DNA of 64,000 bases from contig CAZVGZ010000014.1 in NCBI GenBank assembly GCA_964627605.1, forward strand, positions 1-64,000. The letters are read 5' to 3'. A program made the translations under genes and the position numbers. The DNA comes from CAZVGZ01 sp964627605. GTDB lineage: Bacteria; Latescibacterota; MWCZ01; CAZVGZ01. The notes beneath the pieces are model-generated. The model was not told where the DNA came from and did no database searches. It saw nothing but the letters and a program-made list of their open reading frames with translations. Below are positions 1-8,850 of the stretch, piece by piece (position 1 is the first letter of the stretch; the number at the start of each line of letters is the position of its first letter).

Positions 1-3000
1 AACGTCAGAACGGTTCCGATCAGCAATCCGCCAATAACCGTGATCGCCATCGGCGCCCTTACCTCGGCTCCCTCTCCGACGCCTAGCGACATCGGCAAGA
101 GACCAAGCACAGTGGTGGCGGTGGTCATCAATATCGGCCTGAGCCTGATCGCCCCACCCCTTCTAACAGCGTCGTCCACCGACAACCCCGACGCTCTGCC
201 TTGGTTGATCGCGTCAATCAGCACAATCGCGTTATTAACAACAATCCCAGCCAGCATGATCGCACCAATGAGCGCAATTACGTTTACGGTCGTGCCGGTC
301 AAAAGCAGCGCCGCTATAACACCTATTGCGCCAAACGGCATGGTGAACATAACGACAAACGGGTGGACTAGCGATTCGAACTGTGAGGCCATTACCAGAT
401 AGACCAAAAACACAGCCAACGCCCCTGCAAACCGCATGCTATCGAATGACGTCTCCATCTCAGCACGCTGCCCAGCGACCACCGCGCCTACACCAAGAGG
501 TAGGTTGGACTCCTCGATAGCTAGCTGAATGTCTTCGGCCACAGCCCCCAAGTCGCGCCCTCGCACATTTGAGGTCACCAACGCCACCCTCTGCTGATCG
601 ATCCGCCTGATCTCTGTCGGACCTATAGACTCGTGGATATACGCCACCGCCGATAGTGGTATAGGTATATCTTTTGTTGGGTTGATGATTATCTGCGAGA
701 GTGTCTGCACACCGGTGCGAGAATCAGCGGCAGCGCGCACCCGTATGTCGATGTTTCTGTCGCCTTCTACAAACTCCGTGGCGATCTCGCCCTCAACCTC
801 AGCGCGGATCACCCCCGCTACCGCTGATACCGAGCTGTTGGCCGCTGCCAGGCGGTCGCGATTGAAAGTGACCTGGAGCTCTGGAGTACCGCTCGCTTGC
901 GTCGAAGCGACATCAAACAGACCTGGTATATCTTTCATCTTAGCCGACAGCATGTCGCTGATGGACGCCAAAAGAGACAGGTCCTCGCCGTATACCTCAA
1001 CCTCAATTGGCGTTCGGAAACTAAACAAAGTAGGCCGCGAAAAACGGTAGGTCATCCCTGGCACGTCTCTGAATTTCTGCCCCAACGTGTCTATTAGGGC
1101 GTCCTCAATCTCTCTGGTTGCTTCGTCTGTTAGACGCATGGAGATCTGACCTACATGCTCTTGCTCGTCGGTGGCAGCTCCTGAGCTCTGCCCTTGAGCG
1201 CCTGCTACGCTATATATCTGCGCGATCTGGGGCATGTCACTGATGCGGTCGGTCATATCTCGAAGCGTTCGGTCGGTCCTAGACAGGGAAGCACCAGCAG
1301 CCAGTTCTACGCTAACGAGAAGCTCGCCCTGACTGAGTTCCGGGATCAGTTCTACACCCAACCCCCGGGTCGCCAGTAGCGAAACTCCAAACACTCCCAC
1401 TGCGCCCAAGCTCATAACCACGCGCCGCTCAATTGCCGTGTTGAGCAGGTTTGGATAGATTCTTTGAACCCACCCAAACCACCTGTCGAAAACCCATCTG
1501 ATCGGCGTGATAGCTGTGCGCCCAAAAAATCCGATCGCCAGAACCGCCCAACTAGCCCTCCTTATAGTACTGGCGGTAACAATCACAGCCCGGTTGGTCT
1601 CAGGATCACCTTCATCAAGCGTCAGCGACGCCAACATCGGAATCAGCGTTACTGCCACAGCCAAAGCGACGAGTAGCGAAAAAGTGACTGTCAGAGCCAG
1701 ATCGGCGAACAGCTGCCCTGCGATCCCTTCAACAAATATTATCGGCGCAAACACACACACCGTGGTCATCGTGGAGGCTATAACCGCCTGCCCAACTTCG
1801 CTAGCGCCTTCGTACGCCGCCTCAGCTTGCCCGAGCCCTTCCTTACGCCGCCTGTCTATCGCTTCGAGCACCACAATGGCGCTATCCACCAACATACCGA
1901 TGCCTAGCGCCAACCCTCCCAAAGACATGATGTTGAGCGACACGCCAAACAGGTACATCCAAAAAAATGTCGATACCACCGAAATAGGGATTGCCAGGCC
2001 GATGATAATTGTGCTTTTGAGGTTGTTGAGAAACAGATATAGCACCAGGATCGCCAAAATACCACCGACAACAGCGGTGCTCAATACAGCATTGACCGAC
2101 TGGTTGATGAAAGTGGACTGGTCGCTTAGCACATCGATCTTAGCACCAGGTGCCATACCCTGCATCCGAAGTTCGACTTCCGGTAGCGCTTCAAGAACCA
2201 GAGCAGCCACGGCAACCGTGTTCGATCCAGCCTCTTTGAATACCGCAACCTCGATAGCCTCTTGCCCACCGACTCTCGCGACGACAGTTCGGTCTTTATA
2301 GCTGCGCTCGACCCGACCGACATCCTTTAGATAGACTGGCGCACCGTCTTTGACCGCCACCACCATCCGGCGGATATCGTCCAGCGACTCAAACTCGTTG
2401 AGAGTCCTTACGAGATACTGAGTTTCGCTGCCTTGAAGCGTTCCGCTGGCGATATTTATGTTTTCCTCCGACAATATGGTCGCCACACCTTTTATCGAAA
2501 GGTTTCTCGCAGACAGACGAAGCGGATCGAGGAATACGACTATCTCCTCCTCAAGCCCGCCGCTAATCTGCGCCGCAGCAACCCCTTCAAGCGACTCCAG
2601 GTCCGGCTTGATCTCCTCCTCAGCTATCCATCTCAGATGCGTCAAAGACTGTCCGCCTGACAAACTGAGGCGCATTATAGGTTCCATAGATGGATCGTAG
2701 CGCAGAAGCACCGGTTTTTCGGCTTGGCGTACGTTGAACAGATCAAGTTTTTCGCGGACGTCCATGGACGCAAAATCCATATTCGTTCCCCACGCAAATT
2801 CTATACTAACGTCCGAGCGTTCAGGTCGGGAGATCGAACCTACCCTAACGACATCGTTGACAATCCCCACATCCTCTTCGATCCGCTTGGAGACCAACTG
2901 TTCTACCTCAGCAGGCGCTGCTCCGGGGAATTCGGTTCGCACGGTCAGTGTGGGATAGGTGATGTCCGGTAGGAGATCAAGCGGTAGTCGGTCAAACGAG

Positions 3001-3080
3001 ACCCAGCCAAACACCACTGCTGCCACCATGAGCATGGTGACAGTCACCGGTCGGTCGATCGAAAAGCGTATGAGTCGCAT
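1..3080 (-). CDS. RND-family efflux permease (HAE1/AcrB-like), 3' end cut by the window
   Basis: Inner-membrane proton-driven efflux pump subunit. The gene reads leftward from an ATG at 3080 and runs off the window, giving about 1026 codons with no stop. The N-terminus has a first transmembrane helix followed by the periplasmic porter entry typical of the family (LPLDLLPDITYP, then FPGAAPAEVEQ). The TM4 region reads GMLVDSAIVVLEA, so the usual paired acidic residues appear as Asp-Ser, which many HAE1 members tolerate. The rest of the reading frame is open on this strand; plus-strand open frames here are antisense shadows. No fusion protein or outer-membrane channel lies upstream; only a methyltransferase remnant does. 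The partner genes are therefore probably beyond the left edge. Substrate unknown. Confidence 0.9.
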   Translation of the reverse strand, partial: MRLIRFSIDRPVTVTMLMVAAVVFGWVSFDRLPLDLLPDITYPTLTVRTEFPGAAPAEVEQLVSKRIEEDVGIVNDVVRVGSISRPERSDVSIEFAWGTNMDFASMDVREKLDLFNVRQAEKPVLLRYDPSMEPIMRLSLSGGQSLTHLRWIAEEEIKPDLESLEGVAAAQISGGLEEEIVVFLDPLRLSARNLSIKGVATILSEENINIASGTLQGSETQYLVRTLNEFESLDDIRRMVVAVKDGAPVYLKDVGRVERSYKDRTVVARVGGQEAIEVAVFKEAGSNTVAVAALVLEALPEVELRMQGMAPGAKIDVLSDQSTFINQSVNAVLSTAVVGGILAILVLYLFLNNLKSTIIIGLAIPISVVSTFFWMYLFGVSLNIMSLGGLALGIGMLVDSAIVVLEAIDRRRKEGLGQAEAAYEGASEVGQAVIASTMTTVCVFAPIIFVEGIAGQLFADLALTVTFSLLVALAVAVTLIPMLASLTLDEGDPETNRAVIVTASTIRRASWAVLAIGFFGRTAITPIRWVFDRWFGWVQRIYPNLLNTAIERRVVMSLGAVGVFGVSLLATRGLGVELIPELSQGELLVSVELAAGASLSRTDRTLRDMTDRISDMPQIAQIYSVAGAQGQSSGAATDEQEHVGQISMRLTDEATREIEDALIDTLGQKFRDVPGMTYRFSRPTLFSFRTPIEVEVYGEDLSLLASISDMLSAKMKDIPGLFDVASTQASGTPELQVTFNRDRLAAANSSVSAVAGVIRAEVEGEIATEFVEGDRNIDIRVRAAADSRTGVQTLSQIIINPTKDIPIPLSAVAYIHESIGPTEIRRIDQQRVALVTSNVRGRDLGAVAEDIQLAIEESNLPLGVGAVVAGQRAEMETSFDSMRFAGALAVFLVYLVMASQFESLVHPFVVMFTMPFGAIGVIAALLLTGTTVNVIALIGAIMLAGIVVNNAIVLIDAINQGRASGLSVDDAVRRGGAIRLRPILMTTATTVLGLLPMSLGVGEGAEVRAPMAITVIGGLLIGTVLT

Positions 3081-3246
3081 TAAGTGTCCGTTTCCCCTAT
3101 CAAATCCAGTGGGACAATTGTAGAAGACGACAGACTTCAGAATCTCTTGAAAACGATCCGTCAGGCCAAGGGGAAAGTCTACCAAATAGCTACCAATCCT
3201 CTCCCAAAGATGACCGACAGACATCTGGCAGCAGTCTGCTTCCGAG

Positions 3247-4028
3247 CTATCTCAGTTCACCTACCGCCTTGAAAAACGTGTAGCAGGATGTGCCGTCGTC
3301 GGCGTCGGCCACATGGTGGAGGTCCGCTATCCCTCTATTCCATGTGGTTTCATCAATCATACCGCCGGCTATGGCTGGCTCTTTTACGCCTTCTACCATA
3401 GGGATGATCGTGTTCCGCACAAAACCCTCTTTGAGCGCAGGATCGTTTTGGTCGCAGTAGATCATCCGTGGCGAAACTTCGACGTTTGCGTAACCTGTCT
3501 GGGTTAGAAGTCCAAAAAGCTCCCGCCCGATCAGTGCGTTTGCACCCGTGTCCGCTTGCACGTTGATCAGGCACCGCCATGCGCGAACGGAGGCTGCGGT
3601 CTCAGGATGCCAGTAGCACGAGCCGTGATCTCCCTCCACCACAGTGATTTTGGAGCCTGGTCTCAAAACCTGTGACAGACAACGTAACGCTTCTGATGGG
3701 TTATGTAGGTGTTTCGAGCAGGTAGCCGTGATAGAACGTCGCATCTTGAAACGGTAGGTCGGAAACATCAGCGACTCCCAATCTCACGTTGTTAATCAGC
3801 TGAGCGTACACGCTCTGACGGGTTTTCCGAATTGAGGTTTCTGAAATATCTATTGATGTTAGGTCCGCCAGTGGGTTCGCAGTGGCCTGGGCACCAACTC
3901 CACACCCCACCTCAAGCACGCGCTGGCCAGCAGCAAGCGAGGTGTCGTGATGCAGCACGGACCGCATCGGCCTGATCCTGAAGGCGAATCTCCTCTCTTT
4001 TGGAATATCCGTGGACGTAGCCACCCAT
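3247..4028 (-). pseudogene. Class I SAM-dependent methyltransferase, frameshifted remnant
   Basis: Three pieces of one methyltransferase lie in different frames. The N-terminal piece (from 4028, YVHGYSKREEIRLQDQADAV) breaks near 3970. The central piece carries the SAM-binding motif I (VLEVGCGVGAQ) and the acidic motif region (TSIDISETS). It breaks again near 3700-3760, before the C-terminal piece (HLHNPSEAL, then EGDHGSCYWHPETA, ending at 3247). The stretch between GVGAQ and TSIDIS also looks shorter than usual for this fold, suggesting an in-frame deletion. The C-terminal part is well conserved in character, so decay seems recent, or there are sequencing errors. It sits between the RND permease and the divergent enolase gene. 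Substrate cannot be told from the sequence. Confidence 0.75.
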
Positions 4029-4101
4029 CGAAGGCCGTCTCTCCTGTTGGCACTCAGCGCATCTACCTGGCTCACAATATAGCTTCGTTCTTGGAGAAAC
4101 C

Positions 4102-5391
4102 ATGTCTGATGCGTATCGTAGGTGTGTAATTCGCCTCATAGGCAGACCCATATCTGAATGGAACCCTTTTGTGACTACGATCCGCGACATCAGAGTGATA
4201 ACCACCGCGCCGTCGGGCCTTAATCTGGTCGTAGTGAAAGTCGAGACCTCTGAGCCGGGGCTGCATGGCATAGGCTGCGCCACGTTTACTCAGAGATATA
4301 CAGCGGTCAAAGCGGCGATCGAACATCCTCTGAAAGAGCTGCTGATAGGGTGGGACGTCGCACGCATAGAAGAGCTGTTTCAGCTGATGATGATTCAAGG
4401 CTACTGGCGAAACGGCCCGGTGATGAACAACGCCATTTCTGGAGTGGATATGGCGCTGTGGGACATCAAAGGTAAGATGGCCGGTATGCCGGTCTATGAT
4501 GTATTGGGCGGCAAATCTCGCGAGGCGGCGGCGGTCTACCGTCACGCCGACGGAAGCGAACCGAGCGCTGTTCTGGACAGTTTTCAGAAAATCATGGCAG
4601 ATGGTGTCCACCACATCCGTGTTCAGTGCGGCGGCTATGGCGGCGTACCACCAACAGTGGACTCAGCAGCCCCACACCGCGCCCATCCACCAGACGGCTC
4701 TCTTGACGGTGCCTACTACGATCCGCGCAGGTATATGCGCGACGCCTTGGCCGCCATCGAGCATGTGCGCACGAACGTCGGCGATGAGATTGAGATACTC
4801 CACGACGTCCATGAGCGGCTCACTTGCGCTCAGGCGGTCGAGTTCGCCAAAGAGATGGAACAGTACAGGCTGTTTTTCTTGGAGGACTTACTGGCTCCCG
4901 AGGATGTGGGGTGGTACGCCAACGTACGGGCGGTATGCGCCACACCACAGGCGATGGGCGAGCTTTTCTGCCACCCGCTGGAGTGGACGCCGCTTATCGT
5001 CAACAGGCAGATAGATTTTTTCAGAATGCATATGTCACACATCGGCGGTCTAACCCCAGCGCGCAAAGTGGCGGCATTGGCAGAAATGTTTGGTGTCCGT
5101 TCGGCGTGGCACGGTCCTGGCGATGTCTCCCCGGTGGGACATGCAGCCAATGTGCACCTAGATGTAGTGTCTCCCAATTTCGGGATTCAGGAGTTCGCCG
5201 GATTCTCCGATGATCTGAAGGAAGTGTTCCCAGGTTGCCCAGACCTTCGTCAAGGCTATCTCTATCCCAACGATCAACCGGGCCTGGGCATCGACATCGA
5301 CGAGAAAGCAGCCGAAAAATTCCCGTGCCATCTGCCGATAGACACATGGTCGCAAGCCAGGGTGCCCGACGGCAGCCTGCATAGGCCGTAG
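4102..5391 (+). CDS. Enolase-superfamily sugar acid dehydratase, D-mannonate dehydratase (ManD/RspA) type
   Basis: Predicted Mg-dependent dehydration of an aldonate such as D-mannonate to a 2-keto-3-deoxy sugar acid, in the cytoplasm. It has an N-terminal capping domain and a C-terminal barrel. Numbered from ATG 4102, the expected metal ligands are Asp235 (HDVH), Glu261 (FFLEDLL) and Glu287 (MGELF); His237 and His337 (AWHGPGDVSP) sit where the ManD catalytic histidines are. The spacing matches ManD with an offset of about 25 residues. ATG 4102 has a good GGAG at 5-6 bases, but homologues would begin near residue 24 (GTG 4171, VTTIRDIRV), so the first 23 residues are an unusual extension or not translated. 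The true substrate within the ManD family is uncertain, since many members are weak or inactive on mannonate. Confidence 0.88.
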   Translation: MSDAYRRCVIRLIGRPISEWNPFVTTIRDIRVITTAPSGLNLVVVKVETSEPGLHGIGCATFTQRYTAVKAAIEHPLKELLIGWDVARIEELFQLMMIQGYWRNGPVMNNAISGVDMALWDIKGKMAGMPVYDVLGGKSREAAAVYRHADGSEPSAVLDSFQKIMADGVHHIRVQCGGYGGVPPTVDSAAPHRAHPPDGSLDGAYYDPRRYMRDALAAIEHVRTNVGDEIEILHDVHERLTCAQAVEFAKEMEQYRLFFLEDLLAPEDVGWYANVRAVCATPQAMGELFCHPLEWTPLIVNRQIDFFRMHMSHIGGLTPARKVAALAEMFGVRSAWHGPGDVSPVGHAANVHLDVVSPNFGIQEFAGFSDDLKEVFPGCPDLRQGYLYPNDQPGLGIDIDEKAAEKFPCHLPIDTWSQARVPDGSLHRP

Positions 5392-5417
5392 TCGCGACGT
5401 TACAGGGGCAACCATAA

Positions 5418-5786
5418 ATGACTGATCCCACGAATAGAAAAACATCAGCTGATTTCGACGCCGTTGTAACTCCGGAACTGATCGACTTTGTGGTGGAGAT
5501 GATCGTCGAGAACTTCCAACCTGATCGGATTGTTCTCTTTGGAAGCCACGCCCGCAGCGAATGCACTCCAGACAGCGATGTCGATCTGTTTGTTGAGATG
5601 GAGACCGACAAACCGCCGACCCTTCGGTCAATTGAGATCAGCGACCTTTTCGGGTTGCGACGTTAGCCGATGGATATAATCGTCTACACTCCAGCCGAAG
5701 TGAACGAGCAACGGGGGATAAATGGAACGTTGTTGTCGCTGATTGACGCTGAAGGAAGGACTCTGTATAAATCGCCCAGCGTGTAA
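5418..5786 (+). pseudogene. MNT-type minimal nucleotidyltransferase with internal amber codon
   Basis: The frame opens at ATG 5418 and shows the nucleotidyltransferase signature: FGSHARSECTPDSDVDLFVE, i.e. the GS-x-AR turn and the paired Asp residues. A TAG at 5664-5666 stops it after 82 residues. The same frame then continues without a break (PMDIIVYTPAEVNEQRG, through TLYKSPSV) to a TAA at 5784. Homologues usually have Trp at this point, so one G-to-A change (TGG to TAG) explains the break. The full length would be 122 residues, normal for the family. It is the usual partner of the HEPN gene that starts 8 bases downstream. Such pairs act as toxin-antitoxin systems or in small-molecule or RNA modification. 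The truncated product keeps the catalytic loop but loses the C-terminal strand. Confidence 0.8.
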
Positions 5787-5793
5787 TTGGGAG

Positions 5794-6186
5794 ATGTAGC
5801 TACAGAAGGCTGATAGCGACCGGCTTTGCGTCGACAACAACATTGCCGCTGAGCGGACACCGTGGGACACCGTGTATTATCATTGCCAGCAGGGAGCCGA
5901 AAAGAATCTCAAGGCATATCTCGTATTCCACGGTACATTTCCGCCGCGAACACACGACTTAGTCAGCCTTCTGGCAAGGTGTTGCGATTTCAACGATTCA
6001 CTGCAATCCCTGGCCGAAAAGTGTCAATTCCTGAATATTGGTGGAGCGAACGTACGCTATCCCGGCGCGCTGACAGAGGCCAATGAAGCGACCGCGCTAG
6101 AACTCGTGAAGTCTTTGGATGTCGTCAGCAGGAGGATATTGAGACTCCTACTGCCACGCAGCGAACCCCTTGATGAGGGTGCTTGA
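5794..6186 (+). pseudogene. HEPN-domain protein with amber at codon 2, partner of the nucleotidyltransferase
   Basis: An all-helical HEPN protein of the COG2250 kind. The body is clear: PWDTVYYHCQQGAEKNLKAY, then THDLVSLL, and a C-terminal helical stretch ending at 6186. In frame upstream, ATG 5794 is followed directly by TAG (5797-5799) and then by LQKADSDRLC and the family-like N-terminus up to PWDTV. Homologues often start Met-Trp-Leu, so TGG to TAG is again the likely lesion. Translation could only resume from a late start such as GTG 5872, losing the first helix. The neighbouring nucleotidyltransferase has the same kind of lesion. The classic R-x4-6-H RNase motif of toxic HEPNs is not obvious here. 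Confidence 0.75.
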
Positions 6187-6222
6187 CCCAACTTTTTTGA
6201 CACGCCGGTGGAGAGTTTTTAC

Positions 6223-7008
6223 ATGATTGCCACGAACGATAGCAGATATGGGCTGTCTGATGAGCAGATCGCCCAGTACCACGAACAGGGCTATTTGAAG
6301 TTTGACGCCCTGATTCATGGCGAAAGACTCGAACGCCATATCGCAGTCTTCGATAAGTTAGTTGAACGTGCAAAAACCTACTCAGAGGAGGCTGACGGGT
6401 TCACGCTGGAATACGACGCCGATGGGAAAGTCATTCCTGGGCGGCTGCACAAAATTCAGGGTGTGTGTGTCGCTGATCCCAGAGTGCTTGATCTGGCGAA
6501 GGAACCGGAGATCCTGGGCAAAATAGTCTCGCTGCTTGAGCCTGATCTCGATATTTTCGGCACGAAATTCTTCCCGATGTTGGGCGACGGATCGGTGTCC
6601 ACAGCATGGCATCAGGACAACTACTACTTCGGCGAGATGGTCGGCGGTGGCAAACCCGAAGAGTTGGTTACCTGCGCGATCTACTTGCAGGATTCGTCCA
6701 AAGAAAACGGCTGTCTTAAAATCGTGCCCTACAGCCACACAGCGCACGAGGTCGTCGATCACACCCCAGCGACAGGCGTGATGGGGCACGGCCACTGGAC
6801 GGATATCAACGATGACGGCGCGATAGATGTGGAGTGCCCAGGTGGAACGGTCCTGCTGTTTTCGCCATACCTACTCCACGGCTCGCATCAAAACAACAGC
6901 GACCGCTCACGTTACAGCACAGCGTGGCACTATATCCCCGGCGACGCGCAGCTAGAGAGGTTTCAGCGCGACGCCTACAGCGACAGGCATATTGTGCGCA
7001 CAAGCTAA
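6223..7008 (+). CDS. Phytanoyl-CoA dioxygenase (PhyH) family protein
   Basis: Fe(II)/2-oxoglutarate-dependent oxygenase of 261 residues with a double-stranded beta-helix fold. The facial triad is visible: His130 and Asp132 in AWHQDNYYFG, and distal His219 in LLHGSHQN. Arg230 follows, at the place where 2-oxoglutarate is usually bound. ATG 6223 was chosen because GGAGAG lies about 8 bases upstream; a GTG at 6208 is in frame but has no such site. The next gene (58 bases on) is a second PhyH paralogue, so they are probably co-transcribed. PhyH proteins of this sort in environmental bacteria act on many small molecules, and the substrate is unknown. Confidence 0.88.
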   Translation: MIATNDSRYGLSDEQIAQYHEQGYLKFDALIHGERLERHIAVFDKLVERAKTYSEEADGFTLEYDADGKVIPGRLHKIQGVCVADPRVLDLAKEPEILGKIVSLLEPDLDIFGTKFFPMLGDGSVSTAWHQDNYYFGEMVGGGKPEELVTCAIYLQDSSKENGCLKIVPYSHTAHEVVDHTPATGVMGHGHWTDINDDGAIDVECPGGTVLLFSPYLLHGSHQNNSDRSRYSTAWHYIPGDAQLERFQRDAYSDRHIVRTS

Positions 7009-7065
7009 GCTGCGGAAAACAGCCGGACCACCGCGCAAATCGCTTAGATGGAAGGAAAACGAGTG

Positions 7066-7905
7066 ATGACCGAGCGGGAAAAGTATCTGTTTGACCTCCA
7101 AGGGTTTCTGATCATTCGTGATTTTCTCACCAATGACGAAGTCGCAACGCTAAACGAAGCGGTGGATGCCAACATCGAAAAACAGTCCGATGACGACAAC
7201 TCAGTCACCGGCGACTCGAAGTCTCTTGTGGGCCAATTCAAACGCGGAGCTTTGGGCGGTATGCTCACTTGGCCTCAGCCCTGGTGCACCCCGTTTCGGG
7301 AGATGCTCACCCACAAAAAAGCGATACCCTATCTGAACGAGATTCACGGGCGTGGATGGAGGATGGATCACTCTCCTTTCATACTCACATCCAAAACAGG
7401 AGCCGAAGGTTTGCTTCTCCACGGCTCCACAGCGCACCATTTTGACGGGTCGCAATACTACACCTTTGCAAACGACCAGATGCGGTGCGGCATGGTGGTA
7501 TTTGAATACCAGCTCTACGATCAGAACGAGGGCGATGGCGGTTTTTGTGCGATTGCTGGCAGCCACAAAGCCAACCTCCGCGCACCTCAAGAGCTTCTTG
7601 AGTGGGACTTTGATCGGGATGTTGTGAGCTGTCCAGAGATGAAGGCTGGCGATCTGATGATCTTCAACGAAGCGACCACCCACGGCAATCTGCCCTGGAC
7701 AAGCAAAAATGATCGGCGCGCGCTGTTGTACAGATACTCCCCCAAATACCTCCACTTCGCCGGTGGTGAGTATCAACCTGTGATGCCAGAGTGGACCAAA
7801 GAGCTCACAGATGCCCAGCGCGCCGTCCTTGAGCCCCCATACATCTACAATCGCCCACTCATCGAAGACGACGGCGTGACAGTGGTAAACCCCCGCCGCG
7901 AATAA
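7066..7905 (+). CDS. Phytanoyl-CoA dioxygenase (PhyH) family protein, second copy
   Basis: Second predicted Fe(II)/2-oxoglutarate dioxygenase, 279 residues from ATG 7066. The likely iron ligands are His125 and Asp127 (AHHFDGSQYY) and distal His206 (EATTHGNLP), followed by Arg218 (DRRALLYRYSP), which fits 2-oxoglutarate binding. It is only distantly similar to its upstream neighbour, so this is an old paralogue rather than a recent tandem copy. An in-frame ATG at 7048 is possible, but the GGAAGG at 7050-7055 fits the later start better. Substrate unknown. Confidence 0.86.
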   Translation: MTEREKYLFDLQGFLIIRDFLTNDEVATLNEAVDANIEKQSDDDNSVTGDSKSLVGQFKRGALGGMLTWPQPWCTPFREMLTHKKAIPYLNEIHGRGWRMDHSPFILTSKTGAEGLLLHGSTAHHFDGSQYYTFANDQMRCGMVVFEYQLYDQNEGDGGFCAIAGSHKANLRAPQELLEWDFDRDVVSCPEMKAGDLMIFNEATTHGNLPWTSKNDRRALLYRYSPKYLHFAGGEYQPVMPEWTKELTDAQRAVLEPPYIYNRPLIEDDGVTVVNPRRE

Positions 7906-7908
7906 ATT

Positions 7909-8348
7909 GGGCATCGGTTCGGCATTTTTGGCGAGGAACTGCGGTGACGTCCCATCTCAGTCTGCGTCTAGCCTTGCAGAGTCGTTCTTCGATACAGGTT
8001 TGAGGACATAATGACTGTCGAGAAGGACACGGAGGAAGTTGCGGGGGTGTGATCATCGCGCCTTGGCCCATCTGAGGCGGATGAGGCAGACAAACATTAC
8101 GAGGCACCTCGCCTCGGACAGACATTGCGGGTCTTGAGTCCAATTCAGGGCGTCGGCCAGCATGCGCGCCTCGGCAGCCGATCCCCAAAGGCCCGCCCAG
8201 CCACCAGCATCGCCACCCGCCGGGCGTTTGGATAGTCCTTCGATGCGAGAGCGCCCTAAAGATCCTTATCTGGAATCGTGACTTCGGACTGCTCCATCAT
8301 GATCTTCCCAAGGGTCTTTGCGTTCTTCTTCACAAGCTCAGAATCCAC
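7909..8348. other. 440-base stretch without an intact gene; minus-strand coding remnant
   Basis: No intact gene is convincing here. On the minus strand, bases about 8345 to 8050 keep coding character in pieces. SELVKKNAKTLGKIMMEQ runs to a TAG at 8256-8258. The same frame continues as ALASKDYPNARRVAMLVAG. A shift then gives WGSAAEARMLADALNW. This pattern suggests the tail of a decayed gene, family not recognised. It lies just downstream of the small membrane-protein gene that ends at 8349. Confidence 0.35.
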
Positions 8349-8648
8349 CTAGTCTTCGATCTGTCTTGAAGCGCTTGCCATTATTGCACGGCGCTCTCCC
8401 GCTCGGATTTCCGTCTCAAGCTGCCACTGTCTGAAACAGATATAGGTCGCGATCCCCCATACAGAAACACCGACGACCAACAACATAGCTGACATAGCAA
8501 CCGATTTGACGCTGCCGACGTCCACCAGGTCAGGCATAAGCATGTTTGCCCCTGCTAAGCTAATACACACGAGAGGGATGCCCCCAATCGTGTACACACC
8601 AGTGACGAAATCCAGATAGCGATCCCACCTATTCTTGCTTTCGCCCAT
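8349..8648 (-). CDS. Small two-helix membrane protein, unknown function
   Basis: A 99-residue protein starting at ATG 8648 (MGESKNRWDRYLDF), which has AAGGAAG a few bases upstream; the longer open frame from 8678 lacks a site. Two hydrophobic helices are visible: YTIGGIPLVCISLAGANML near residues 20-40, and VAMSAMLLVVGVSVWGIATY near 50-70. A charged, amphipathic tail follows (QWQLETEIRAGERR). No motif identifies a function. It is divergent from the heparinase-like gene, sharing the 200-base region 8649-8850 as a likely promoter area. A gene remnant lies downstream. Confidence 0.55.
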   Translation of the reverse strand: MGESKNRWDRYLDFVTGVYTIGGIPLVCISLAGANMLMPDLVDVGSVKSVAMSAMLLVVGVSVWGIATYICFRQWQLETEIRAGERRAIMASASRQIED

Positions 8649-8850
8649 TTTTTCTTCCTTGGTGCAACATTTAATCATGTTTGCTATAAGATATCAGTTT
8701 GATGAGTTCGAGAGAAAAGCAGTGGTAAGATATCGCCAAACCCGTGGAATATCGGAGATTGTAGACTCATGTTCTTCGGTGTATCTTCCCAACCGAATTG
8801 CGGCATCCCTGTCGCCATGGTCAACGTGTCCCTATTTCGAGGAATCATTT

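Noticed and set aside
1507..2301. Plus-strand open frame of 264 codons
   Set aside because: It lies antisense to the RND permease, whose protein sequence is clearly conserved in character; the plus-strand translation is low-complexity Ser/Thr/Ala.
5418..6186. Genome-wide reassignment of TAG to Trp
   Set aside because: Intact genes here end with TAG at the expected length (for example at 5389-5391, 8349-8351 and 26692-26694), so TAG is a normal stop.
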